Program-made: the position numbers and the translations under genes | Source of the DNA: Cognataquiflexum aquatile | GTDB lineage: Bacteria; Bacteroidota; Bacteroidia; Cytophagales; Cyclobacteriaceae | Length of the DNA stretch: 64,000 nucleotides | Assembly: GCF_003316845.1 (NCBI RefSeq) | Contig: NZ_QMIK01000008.1 | Coordinates: 1-64,000, forward strand | Direction: 5' to 3' | Part shown: positions 26,678 through 35,092 of the stretch, in pieces | Numbering within the stretch: the stretch's first letter is position 1 | How the letters are laid out: every line of letters starts with the position of its first letter | Notes under the pieces: generated by a model | Seen by the model: the letters and a program-made list of their open reading frames with translations, nothing else | Databases searched by the model: none | Told to the model about the DNA's origin: nothing

Positions 26678-27107
26678 AAAAATATGGTTATCCGCTTCTT
26701 TGCCAAATACCAAATATTCTATTACAATTGGGACGGATCCCGATAGCTATCGGGACGAAGTCGGAAGACCCTCGCCTGTCGTCGGGCAGGGATGTTCCGG
26801 GCAATTCCAATCTCCCAATAAGATTTATATAGAATTACAATTCAAGTTGAATCATCGCGAACAATACATGTAAAGGTGATTCTTGGCAATAGTAAATAAG
26901 AATGGTTGATGCTGTTCTGTGGGTATCCACTTTCTGGCCATTAGCTATATAAAACTCGGATTGAAGTTTCATCGCGGTGGCTATGGACTATTGTCTATGG
27001 ACTTATTGACTATGCCTGATTTTGGTTGCCCCTTTTCTGTCTAGTGGCAAAGTAGCGGATAATTCTATGCTGTTTTTTTTTCAATTCCCATTTCCTAACT
27101 TCAAGCT
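26678..27107. repeat. Repeat-rich intergenic region with an 18-bp palindrome and heptamers
   Basis: 430 bp without a gene. A perfect 18-bp palindrome TCCCGATAGCTATCGGGA lies at 26738-26755, followed by GCCTGTCGTCGGGCAGGG, a GC-rich partly self-complementary stretch (about 26774-26791). At 26983-27018 is a run of 7-mers of the ATGGACT family. The mix of palindromes and heptamers is like that at 15827-15873. No promoter for the AlkB gene could be assigned. Confidence 0.7.
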
Positions 27108-28187
27108 ATGAAGCACCTTAAAAAAATCGGGTTTTACGCAGCCTTTATCCTGCCTGTCTTGTTGATTGGAGGTTTTTATTTGGGTGGGTGGAATTTGCTT
27201 CTGATCCATGCATTTGTTTTTATTTTGGTGCCTTTTCTGGATTTTCTCATCAGAACCGACAGGACCAATATTCCCGAAAATGAAATCTCCGATGTTTCCA
27301 AAGAAAGGTTCTATCGCTTGGTGACATTCATTTGGGTATATGTTCAGCTTGGGGTTTTGGTTTGGGGTTTTTATGCTGTGGCAAATAATCCTTTGTCTTT
27401 TGCTGAGTGGTTGGCTTTTTCCACCGGTTTGGCCTTAGTAACCGGAGGAATAGGAATTACTGTAGCGCATGAGTTGGGCCACAAAGCCGAAGCCTTGGAG
27501 CAGTTTTATGCCAAGGTTTTATTGATGACTGTCTGCTACATGCACTTTATCATTGAACACAACAGGGGACATCATGTTCGGGTAGCAACTCCGGAAGACC
27601 CTGCTACGAGCAGGTTTGGGGAGACTTTTTATAGCTTTTGGTGGAGGTCTGTCAAAGATGGGTATTTGAGTGCCCTTGAATTGGAAAAGGAAAGACTTCA
27701 CAAAAAGGGACTTCCGGTATGGTCAAGCCAAAATCAGATGATCCGGTTCACCCTGCTTCCATTGGCATTTGTGGGGGTTTTTACTATTGGGTTTTCATTC
27801 ATGCAAGACAGGTTTGTGTGGGAAGTTCCGGTTTTGTTTTTTGCACAAAGTTTCTTTGGATTCAGTTTATTGGAATTGGTAAATTACATCGAGCATTATG
27901 GGATGGCGAGAAAGCAATTGCCAAACGGCAGGTATGAAAAAGTAACTCCTTTGCACTCTTGGAATGCGAGTCATTTGGTCTCTAATTTTTTATTGTTCCA
28001 GCTACAGCGGCATTCTGACCATCATGCCTTTGCGTACAAGCGCTATCAGGTTTTGAATCATTATGACGAAAGTCCCCAATTGCCACAGGGATATTCGGCC
28101 ATGATTATTTTGGCTTTGTTTCCACCTTTATGGTTCAAGGTGATGGACAGGAGATTGGAAGATTGGAAGGAGAAGGTGGGTGTTTGA
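27108..28187 (+). CDS. alkB: AlkB-type alkane 1-monooxygenase (di-iron membrane hydroxylase)
   Basis: 359 aa. Integral membrane fatty-acid-desaturase superfamily enzyme with all histidine clusters of AlkB: HELGHK near 122, EHNRGHH near 150, the NYIEHYG motif near 263 and LQRHSDHHA near 304. Hydrophobic helices lie at about 9-22, 28-43, 68-90, 96-115, 215-230 and 238-258. It would hydroxylate a terminal C-H bond of an n-alkane or alkyl substrate using a rubredoxin electron donor. No rubredoxin or rubredoxin reductase is in the window, so the donor must be encoded elsewhere. XylM-like hydroxylases are close relatives, but the NYxEHYG motif favours AlkB. Its stop is 8 nt from the convergent VWA gene. 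Confidence 0.9.
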   Translation: MKHLKKIGFYAAFILPVLLIGGFYLGGWNLLLIHAFVFILVPFLDFLIRTDRTNIPENEISDVSKERFYRLVTFIWVYVQLGVLVWGFYAVANNPLSFAEWLAFSTGLALVTGGIGITVAHELGHKAEALEQFYAKVLLMTVCYMHFIIEHNRGHHVRVATPEDPATSRFGETFYSFWWRSVKDGYLSALELEKERLHKKGLPVWSSQNQMIRFTLLPLAFVGVFTIGFSFMQDRFVWEVPVLFFAQSFFGFSLLELVNYIEHYGMARKQLPNGRYEKVTPLHSWNASHLVSNFLLFQLQRHSDHHAFAYKRYQVLNHYDESPQLPQGYSAMIILALFPPLWFKVMDRRLEDWKEKVGV

Positions 28188-28195
28188 GTTTTTTA

Positions 28196-29242
28196 TTAAT
28201 CCAGCAAAAAATTATTGAAGAAAGTACTCTTCAGTCCAAGCCAAGCTAGGAACAACAGGATTCCCCAAAAGAGATATACCCTGTAGTAATCCGTAGTTTC
28301 TTTGTACCTTGATTCGAGAATTTCTGCCTTTTCCATGGTATTGATCTGGTCAAAAATCTGCTCCAAGGCATTGTCATCTGAAGCCCTGAAAAACTCCCCG
28401 TTGCCGATTCCGGCGATTTCCCGAAGGGTAGATTCATCCAGGTAGCTCTCCACCATCTGCGGTCTGCCAAAGAAGTCCACGCCATAGGGAACCATGCCGT
28501 CTTTGCCTACCGCAATGGTGTAAATTTTGATATCCATTGCCGCAGCCAATTGCGCAGCAAAAAGTGGATCTACGTTTCCGGCATTGCTCTCGCCGTCACT
28601 CAGAAGGATCATGACCTTACTTTTGGACTCGGATTCCCGCATCCTGTTGGTCCCGGCAGCCAAAGCTGACCCGATGGCAGTACCTTTGGCGTCCATCATA
28701 TTGAAGGATATGTCCTTGACCAAGTCAGTCAGCAAGGCATAATCCGTAGTCAAGGGTGCAAGAGAATAGGCCTCTCCCGAAAATATCACCATCCCGATCC
28801 TGTCTCCAAAACGTCCGTTGATAAAGTCAATCGCCGTTTCTTTGGCGGCTTCAAGTCTGTTGGGTTTGAAATCCTGCAGGTCCATGGATTCTGAAATATC
28901 CATCACGATCATGATGTCAATCCCCTCTGTGGACTGCTCGACACGCTCGTTGCTTTTCTGAGGACGTGCCAAGGCAATGACAATCATCCAAACAGCAAGG
29001 ATAAACATCAGCCCGGGAATCAACCGAAGGTAAGTCCATGGATTGTTTTGCGAAACTGTACCCGGCAATGAAAGCTCGAGAACGGGATTTTTGAGAAATT
29101 TCACAAACTTTCTCAAAACCAAAATCAATGGAGCGATCCAAATGAGGTGCAGCGCCCATAGATTTTCCCATTCAAAAGTCTTGAAGGTCTCAGGCAAAAA
29201 CCAGAACCAAGAAAAAAAGTCAGCGATATTATTTGGATTCAT
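28196..29242 (-). CDS. VWA-domain membrane protein, BatA-like
   Basis: 348 aa. Two N-terminal hydrophobic helices (about 29-43 and 70-90), then a von Willebrand type A domain (about 105-300) with the metal-site motif DISESMD (DxSxS) and a ready ILLSDGESN, and a C-terminal membrane helix (about 325-342). This is the BatA arrangement of the Bacteroides aerotolerance operon. It is the last of three minus-strand genes: DUF58, a one-helix membrane protein, then this. It overlaps the preceding gene by 14 nt, so translation is probably coupled. The usual BatB, BatC and BatD are not downstream; AlkB converges there. Confidence 0.88.
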   Translation of the reverse strand: MNPNNIADFFSWFWFLPETFKTFEWENLWALHLIWIAPLILVLRKFVKFLKNPVLELSLPGTVSQNNPWTYLRLIPGLMFILAVWMIVIALARPQKSNERVEQSTEGIDIMIVMDISESMDLQDFKPNRLEAAKETAIDFINGRFGDRIGMVIFSGEAYSLAPLTTDYALLTDLVKDISFNMMDAKGTAIGSALAAGTNRMRESESKSKVMILLSDGESNAGNVDPLFAAQLAAAMDIKIYTIAVGKDGMVPYGVDFFGRPQMVESYLDESTLREIAGIGNGEFFRASDDNALEQIFDQINTMEKAEILESRYKETTDYYRVYLFWGILLFLAWLGLKSTFFNNFLLD

Positions 29243-30128
29243 CTTGTTCGGTTATCTTTTTCTTGAAAGAATCTGTGCAGATATCTTTCAGGTTGTTGCA
29301 GGTTTCGGTGATGTCTTTTCCTTCTTTGCCGGCATAGATTACCATTTCGATGGCTCTAAAATCCTTGATGATTTCCTTGTTGTCGAGGAATTCTGAAATC
29401 TCCGTCGTGGTCCACTCTCTGAACGGCTCGTTGTTGAGGTGTTCCATGTAGGTCTTCCAAAGACCAAGGAGTTCATCTGCTTGTGCCATATCCGGAGTGG
29501 CTGCAAACGCGGTTTCTGCGGCATTCCACCTTTTGACAAAGCGCTTGTACTTTTGCTTTTCCCGCCAATTATCCCATTTTCTTTTGATTTTTTTACCGAA
29601 AATAACCAATACGATTATTGCCAATACTGCAATGACTCCCAAAATCAGGAGCAATACCAGCATGTTGAATTCTGTAGGAATGGGTTGGTAGACGTTGTTG
29701 TCCTTGAACGCCAGCTCTTCGGGAAGCGGGTCAATGGTCAGTTTCAATGACAAGCCTGCTTCCAACGGCATATGAACCAAACTGTCAAATCTGAATACTT
29801 CATATACCGGAAGAGCGAGTTTGGCAACAGGATCAAGAGAAAAATTGCTTACATAGTAAACCACCGAATCAACAGTGACATCCTCCTGCGTGGAGGAAAT
29901 GAAGGATTTTTTCTCCAAGAGGACAAATGGAGAGTAATTATGTGTAGAGTCCGGGAAAACAATATTTACTCCCGGTTTTGATTTTGCCTTGAGGACATAC
30001 CCGACCCTTTCGCCAAGCATGGCCGAATCCTGCATAAAATAGCCTTCCACCTCAAGGTCCTGTGAATGGGCCTGCTGAGGTATCAGAAAGTAGCTGATGA
30101 TGCAAAGGAAGAATAATACTTTACCCAC
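29229..30128 (-). CDS. Bat-operon membrane protein (BatD/DUF4381-like)
   Basis: 299 aa, starting at a GTG codon (30128). Signal peptide (LFFLCIISYFLIPQQAHS), a beta-rich domain of about 120 residues, one central membrane helix (about 152-173) and a charged cytoplasmic tail (KKIKRKWDNWREKQKYKR...). The topology is that of the protein between DUF58 and VWA genes in Bat-type operons. The start overlaps the DUF58 gene by 8 nt and the end overlaps the VWA gene by 14 nt. No catalytic motif; it may link the MoxR/VWA machinery to the periplasm, which is inference. Confidence 0.7.
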   Translation of the reverse strand: MGKVLFFLCIISYFLIPQQAHSQDLEVEGYFMQDSAMLGERVGYVLKAKSKPGVNIVFPDSTHNYSPFVLLEKKSFISSTQEDVTVDSVVYYVSNFSLDPVAKLALPVYEVFRFDSLVHMPLEAGLSLKLTIDPLPEELAFKDNNVYQPIPTEFNMLVLLLILGVIAVLAIIVLVIFGKKIKRKWDNWREKQKYKRFVKRWNAAETAFAATPDMAQADELLGLWKTYMEHLNNEPFREWTTTEISEFLDNKEIIKDFRAIEMVIYAGKEGKDITETCNNLKDICTDSFKKKITEQDESK

Positions 30129-30999
30129 GTTTCATTGTCCGGTTACGGTTTTTGAATAATTCTATCAAAGGAATCACGATGTCGTCCTTGGTGCTGATTC
30201 CCAGATAATTGATCTGGTTTTTCTTGCAGATTGTTTTGAGATGCTCCCTTTCGGAAGTAAATGTATCTGCAATTTTTTTAGAAAAGCTTCCAAAAGCAGT
30301 ATTTACCCAAGTCGTCCGGCCTTCCTCTTTGTCATATACTGGAATGATACCAAGTGTTGGCAGTGCTGATTCCCGCGGATCTGTCACCTGGACGGCTACG
30401 AGATCATGTCTTTGCGCCAAAGCCTTGAATGGTCTCTCATATCCCTCATCGATGAAATCCGAAATCACGATCACAATGCTTCTTTTCTTGATCAGGTTCA
30501 GCGCAAAGTTGAACATTTCTGTCAGGTTGGTTTTTTGGGAAATGTTTTTGTGCCCAAAGATTCCCTGTATGATTTTCACTCCTTGCTTCGGACCTTTTCC
30601 CGGCAGGATGATTTTTTCTTTTTGGTCCGAATAAGAAATCAATCCGACCTGGCTTCCTTCAAATACGGCGGCCAAAGTCAGAACGCCGGCAATCTCTTTT
30701 CCGATATCTATTTTCTTTTTTCCTTCCTGCCCGATATCCTGCGATCCGCTGATGTCAATGAGGAAATAAACCGATTGGTCTTTGTCTTCCCTAAAGGTTT
30801 TGACAAAGGTACCATGGCCTTTAGCGGATACTTTCCACTCTATCGTCCTGAAATCATCTCCGTATTGGTAGGGTCTCAGGTCATCAAATTCCAATCCCGC
30901 GCCTTTGAAGATGGATTGATAGTCACCTTGAAGCTGGTTGTTGACCACCTTCCGGATCATAATCTCGTACCTTCTGAGTTTTTTGAGCAGTTCGTTCAT
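30121..30999 (-). CDS. DUF58 domain protein of the Bat cluster
   Basis: 292 aa, soluble. DUF58 signature at about 40-60 (GLEFDDLRPYQYGDDFRTIEWK) and a VWA-like MIDAS at YFLIDISGSQD and VIVISDFIDEGYE. DUF58 proteins normally stand behind a MoxR AAA ATPase that chaperones metalloprotein maturation. Here no moxR gene precedes: the next gene upstream (31124) is divergent. The cluster is therefore either split, with moxR elsewhere, or reduced. Confidence 0.88.
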   Translation of the reverse strand: MNELLKKLRRYEIMIRKVVNNQLQGDYQSIFKGAGLEFDDLRPYQYGDDFRTIEWKVSAKGHGTFVKTFREDKDQSVYFLIDISGSQDIGQEGKKKIDIGKEIAGVLTLAAVFEGSQVGLISYSDQKEKIILPGKGPKQGVKIIQGIFGHKNISQKTNLTEMFNFALNLIKKRSIVIVISDFIDEGYERPFKALAQRHDLVAVQVTDPRESALPTLGIIPVYDKEEGRTTWVNTAFGSFSKKIADTFTSEREHLKTICKKNQINYLGISTKDDIVIPLIELFKNRNRTMKRG

Positions 31000-31090
31000 G
31001 GCTGATTTTTCAAAGGCCTAAATTAAGGTTGATAATTGAATTAAAAAACGATATGTGATCATCGGACGTAAGGTAAACCAATCAATTTTC

Positions 31091-31119
31091 TTGTTCATTG
31101 TCGGAATTGATTATTTTTG
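31091..31119 (+). promoter_or_regulatory. Candidate Bacteroidota promoter, possibly leaderless transcript
   Basis: TTG at 31091-31093, an 18-nt spacer, then TATTTTTG at 31112-31119, matching the TAnnTTTG -7 consensus. The GTG start of the DUF4296 gene follows at 31124, so transcription would begin at or just after the start codon. Seen by eye only. Confidence 0.35.
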
Positions 31120-31123
31120 GTCT

Positions 31124-31474
31124 GTGAAAAATAAAATCTTTCTTTTGTTGATGCTTTTTGTGGGAATTGCCTGCAGCAAGCAAGAAATCCCCGAAGGCAT
31201 CCTGTCCGAAGATAAAATGGTGGAAGTGCTCATTGATATCCATCTGGCCGAGGGAATGGTTTCATCATTTCCGATTCATTATGATTCTTCAAGGTTATTA
31301 TACCCCTATTTTGAAAATGAGGTTTTTTTAAAACATGATATCGCTGATACTGTTTTCAAAAAGAGCTTGGAATACTACATGCTGGACATAAAGACGATGG
31401 ACAGGATTTATGCAAGGACGATCGATTCCCTTCATGTAGTTGAAAAAGCAAGAACCCCAAATCCCAACCCATGA
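31124..31474 (+). CDS. DUF4296 lipoprotein
   Basis: 116 aa from the GTG at 31124, which gives a proper lipoprotein leader (KNKIFLLLMLFVGIAC, lipobox Cys near 17); an upstream ATG at 31055 would put 23 extra residues before it. The body (SEDKMVEVLIDIHLAEGMV, YYMLDIKTMDRIYARTIDSL) matches DUF4296, a small Bacteroidota lipoprotein family of unknown role. Its stop overlaps the mutS2 start by 4 nt (ATGA), so the two are translationally coupled. A promoter candidate lies directly upstream. Confidence 0.8.
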   Translation: MKNKIFLLLMLFVGIACSKQEIPEGILSEDKMVEVLIDIHLAEGMVSSFPIHYDSSRLLYPYFENEVFLKHDIADTVFKKSLEYYMLDIKTMDRIYARTIDSLHVVEKARTPNPNP

Positions 31475-33858
31475 TTTACCCTAAAAATCTCGAAGAGAAA
31501 ATCAATTTTACCAAAATCCGGGAATTGTTAAAAGAAGCATGCACCGGACCCCTTGGGATGGATTTTGTGGATAAAATGGGGTATTCGAAAGACCCCAACC
31601 TGGTCGGAAAACTTCTAGATCAAACAGCCGAGTTTAAGGCAATCATCGAATCAGGGGAATTATTTCCTTCCTCTAATTTCACCAATATCTATCCCTACCT
31701 CGAGAAAGCTAAAATCGAAGGTAGCTTCCTTTACGAAGAAGAGTTTCACGAAATGAGGCTCTCCCTTTTTACCTTGAGCCGTTGTCTTGAATTTTTCAGA
31801 GATCATGAAGAAACCTATCCCAACCTCTTTAATTTGCTTGGATTGGTGGCATTGGACAATACGATCCTCAAAGCCATAGAGCGGATAATCGATGAAAAAG
31901 GAAAAATTCGTAACAACGCCTCACAAGAACTTTCCCTGATCCGGTCGCAGATTTTGTATGAAGAAAACCGGTTGAGAAAGGTTTTGGACAGGATTTTTAG
32001 GGATGCAAAAGCCAAAGGACTGACTCCCGAAGATGCTTCTGTCACAATCCGTGGCGGCAGGATGGTGATTCCGGTTTTGGCTGAAAGCAAAAGAAAAATC
32101 AAGGGGTTTATCCATGATGAATCAGCTACCGGGCAGACAGTCTATCTCGAGCCCGCGGAGGTTTTGGATATCAATAATGAGTTGAAGGATTTGGAGTACA
32201 TGGAAAAAAGGGAAATCCAAAAGATCCTGACCAAGCTCACCGATACGGTGAGGCCAAGTATTCCTGAACTCAGGCGAGCATATCATTTCCTGGGCATGGT
32301 GGATTTCATCCGGGCCAAAGCCAGATTTGCGATCAAAACCCACTCCTCCAGGCCTATTCTAAAAAAAGAAAGACAATTGGAATGGAGCAATGCAAGACAC
32401 CCCTTGCTGGAGTTTGCATTGAAGCAGCAGCACAAAAAAATCGTTCCGCTCAACATCACATTGGACCACAACAGGAGGTTGTTGGTGATTTCCGGACCAA
32501 ATGCAGGGGGCAAATCGGTCACTTTGAAAACCGTAGCAATGGTCCAATACATGCTGCAATGCGGATTGTTGGTTCCTATGGACGGACATTCCACTTGCTC
32601 GCTATTCGATAATTTTTTCATCGATATCGGCGATGAGCAGAATATTGAGAATGACCTCAGTACCTATAGCTCGCACTTGATGAGCATGAAGTTTTTCACT
32701 GAGTTTGCCGACAAGAAGACCATTCTATTTATTGATGAATTCGGAACAGGTACCGAACCGCAATTCGGTGGTGCCATTGCGGAAGGGATTCTGTTGGCTC
32801 TGAATAAAACAGGAGCATATGGAGTCTTGACCACGCACTACGGTAACCTGAAGCAAGTCGCCTCCAAAAACCAAGGTTTGGTAAACGGGGCGATGCGCTA
32901 TGATGTAGAGAAACTTGAACCTTTGTATCAATTGGATTTGGGTAAGCCGGGAAGTTCTTTCGCCTTGGAGATTGCTTCTAAAATCGGCATTTCGAAGGAA
33001 ATCATCGACTATGCCAAAATGCATATCGGAGAAGACCGTGTCAAATATGACAAGATGCTTACCAAGCTGGAAAATCAACTTGCCAACTACGAGCAGCTAG
33101 TCAATGAAAACAAGAAGAAAGAAAGGGTTCTGGATCTGAAAGTCAAAGAATACACAGAACTCAAAGACAATATCGATCAGAATAAGAAGAAATTCATTCA
33201 AGAAGCAAAGGCCGAAGCCAAAACGCTTTTGGATGAGGTCAATAAAAAGATTGAAAACACCATTTCTGATATCAAAAAAAGCAAGGGTGACAAAGAAATC
33301 ACCAAGCAGCTAAGGACAGAAATCGAGGACCTGAAAGTCAAAATCAAGCCTGAAAAAAAGGCGGTATTCATTCCCGAAGTCAAGGATGTGGAGGGAGATA
33401 TTCAGGTAGGTGATTATGTGAGATTGATAGACAATGGCGCTATTGCGCAGGTTTTGGCTTTGAAGAAAAAGGAAGCAGAAATCAGCATCGGTGATCTGAA
33501 GTCCAATGTCAAGATTAACCGACTTCAAAAGATTTCACTCTCAGAGGCCAAAAAGGAAAAGAAAACCTTTGCCAAAAGAACGGGATTTGATACCAACGCC
33601 AAAATGCTTGAATTTTCCCCCAATCTTGATATCCGTGGCTTGAGAGGCGAAGAAATTCTCCCGTTGGTTCAGGCTTTTGTGGATGATGGCTATATGCTTG
33701 GGCTCAAAGACTTAAGGATAGTTCACGGCAAGGGAAATGGGATTTTGAAGGAGATTACCCGCAATCTTTTGAGAAATATGAATCAGGTGGCCAAACTTGA
33801 GGACGAACATGCCGATAGAGGCGGGGCGGGAGTGACCTTAATTACGTTAAAGGCATAA
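31471..33858 (+). CDS. mutS2: Endonuclease MutS2
   Basis: 795 aa. MutS-type core with the ATPase site GPNAGGKSVTLKT at about 341-353, FIDEFGTGTEP (Walker B) and the TTHYGNL switch. A long coiled coil (about 520-630) follows, and residues about 712-795 form the Smr nuclease domain with LDIRGLRGEE and the HGKGNGILKEI motif. There is no mismatch-recognition N-domain, which distinguishes it from MutS1. MutS2 acts on branched DNA to limit recombination and also in ribosome rescue in some bacteria. The start overlaps the DUF4296 stop. A strong terminator follows. Confidence 0.95.
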   Translation: MIYPKNLEEKINFTKIRELLKEACTGPLGMDFVDKMGYSKDPNLVGKLLDQTAEFKAIIESGELFPSSNFTNIYPYLEKAKIEGSFLYEEEFHEMRLSLFTLSRCLEFFRDHEETYPNLFNLLGLVALDNTILKAIERIIDEKGKIRNNASQELSLIRSQILYEENRLRKVLDRIFRDAKAKGLTPEDASVTIRGGRMVIPVLAESKRKIKGFIHDESATGQTVYLEPAEVLDINNELKDLEYMEKREIQKILTKLTDTVRPSIPELRRAYHFLGMVDFIRAKARFAIKTHSSRPILKKERQLEWSNARHPLLEFALKQQHKKIVPLNITLDHNRRLLVISGPNAGGKSVTLKTVAMVQYMLQCGLLVPMDGHSTCSLFDNFFIDIGDEQNIENDLSTYSSHLMSMKFFTEFADKKTILFIDEFGTGTEPQFGGAIAEGILLALNKTGAYGVLTTHYGNLKQVASKNQGLVNGAMRYDVEKLEPLYQLDLGKPGSSFALEIASKIGISKEIIDYAKMHIGEDRVKYDKMLTKLENQLANYEQLVNENKKKERVLDLKVKEYTELKDNIDQNKKKFIQEAKAEAKTLLDEVNKKIENTISDIKKSKGDKEITKQLRTEIEDLKVKIKPEKKAVFIPEVKDVEGDIQVGDYVRLIDNGAIAQVLALKKKEAEISIGDLKSNVKINRLQKISLSEAKKEKKTFAKRTGFDTNAKMLEFSPNLDIRGLRGEEILPLVQAFVDDGYMLGLKDLRIVHGKGNGILKEITRNLLRNMNQVAKLEDEHADRGGAGVTLITLKA

Positions 33859-33860
33859 AA

Positions 33861-33894
33861 AAAGGGCATTCCAAATATTTTTGGAATGCCCTTT
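33861..33894. terminator. Bidirectional terminator between mutS2 and a lipoprotein gene
   Basis: A perfect 15-bp stem (AAAGGGCATTCCAAA / TTTGGAATGCCCTTT) with a 4-nt loop starts 2 nt after the mutS2 stop and lies 21 nt from the end of the convergent gene. A-rich and T-rich flanks make it usable from both sides. Confidence 0.9.
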
Positions 33895-33915
33895 TGAATT
33901 TCAGGAGAATATTTT

Positions 33916-34404
33916 TTATGCTTTCTTCTTAAGCGTAAATACATAGTTTCCCAATACAGCAGCTGTTCCCAATTGACGGGCTCCCGGTGCTACGATACTG
34001 AATCTTAACACCAAGTTGTCCCCTGTTCTTGTCCATGAAATCTCAGTATTGGCAGCCGGCTTCGATCCTGTAAACAAAAGCTTGTCAAGTCCACCAGTTA
34101 CAAAAGACCAATTTCCATTTGCGTCGAAAAGGTCATTGTTGTTAATTGTCACATAAGTTTTACTGGATGAATTGGCAGCAAGGGTCAACTCAAAGGTCTG
34201 ATAGATATTGGTTTCTGACCTGCCATCTCTAATTACAGATCCCCCACCTGCAATTGTCCAAATCTGTGAGGATCCGCTTGTGAGTTCTTCAATTGCCAAT
34301 TCTTCAGGGGTTTTGCTTGGCGGTGTTGGGGCGTCTTCCCCGCAGGAAAACATTCCAAAGGCCACTAATCCTACTAGTAGGAAGTTTAATAATTTTTGTT
34401 GCAT
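33916..34404 (-). CDS. Hypothetical lipoprotein
   Basis: 162 aa. Lipobox (FGMFSC, Cys at residue 21). A Pro/Thr-rich linker, then a beta-rich domain (TYVTINNNDLFDANGNWSF, TEISWTRTGDNLVLRF, VLGNYVFTL) of lipocalin-like character, as in many Bacteroidota lipoproteins of about 150 residues. No specific family recognised. Single-gene unit on the minus strand with a terminator shared with mutS2. Confidence 0.7.
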   Translation of the reverse strand: MQQKLLNFLLVGLVAFGMFSCGEDAPTPPSKTPEELAIEELTSGSSQIWTIAGGGSVIRDGRSETNIYQTFELTLAANSSSKTYVTINNNDLFDANGNWSFVTGGLDKLLFTGSKPAANTEISWTRTGDNLVLRFSIVAPGARQLGTAAVLGNYVFTLKKKA

Positions 34405-34453
34405 AATACGTAGGTGAGTAAATTTTTGTAAAATTAATAAATCAGTCTAATAA

Positions 34454-35086
34454 TCAAAGGTTTTGTTTATTCTTAAAATCCTCCATCTTGATCACATGGT
34501 GGCAAAAAGTGTATTCTTTTGGGTCATTAGAGCATATAAAAAGTGTTTTGTTCTTCGAAAATTCTTTTACTAACTGCAGATACCAAACTATTCCCTGCTC
34601 ATCAAGGTTGGAGGTAGGTTCATCCAAAAAGACCAATTTACTGGCAGAAAAAAAACACAGACCCAGCTTTAATCTTTGCTTCATTCCTGAAGAAAACTGG
34701 GATATGGGTTTGTTTTCATGCGCCTTGAGATACATGATATCCATCATTGCGTCGAGAGAGATATTGTCAGCGGGTCTTTTGAACTTGAAATGGAACTGAA
34801 GTAACTCCCGTAAAGTAAACTCTTCGGGAAGTTCCATATAAGGCGCGCTGATGACGAGGGACTTAAAAATCTCATTGCCCTCTATTTCTTTTCCTTCTGA
34901 AAAATAGGAAATAGATCCATGGGTGACCGGGTTTATTCCCGAAAGGCATTTCAATAAAGTGGATTTTCCCGAACCGTTACTACCTGTAATTGCCCAATGG
35001 GAAAGGGCCGGAATATGAAGAGTGATGTTTTTAAAAATCCATTCATACTGGTATCTTTTGGATACCTGGTCCAGCTTCAGTTCCAT
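34454..35086 (-). CDS. ABC transporter ATP-binding protein
   Basis: 210 aa. Complete small ATPase: Walker A GSNGSGKSTLLKCL near 35, Q-loop region, signature SQFSSGMKQRLKLG near 135, Walker B VFLDEPTSNLD, and a late H-loop replaced by CSNDPKE (Asn/Asp where a switch His is usual). No permease is adjacent. It is the last gene of the lpx operon, 6 nt after lpxA; such a lone ATPase is a usual neighbour of lpxA in Bacteroidota. The substrate is unknown; a link to envelope export is inference from position. Confidence 0.87.
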   Translation of the reverse strand: MELKLDQVSKRYQYEWIFKNITLHIPALSHWAITGSNGSGKSTLLKCLSGINPVTHGSISYFSEGKEIEGNEIFKSLVISAPYMELPEEFTLRELLQFHFKFKRPADNISLDAMMDIMYLKAHENKPISQFSSGMKQRLKLGLCFFSASKLVFLDEPTSNLDEQGIVWYLQLVKEFSKNKTLFICSNDPKEYTFCHHVIKMEDFKNKQNL

Positions 35087-35092
35087 TGTAAA

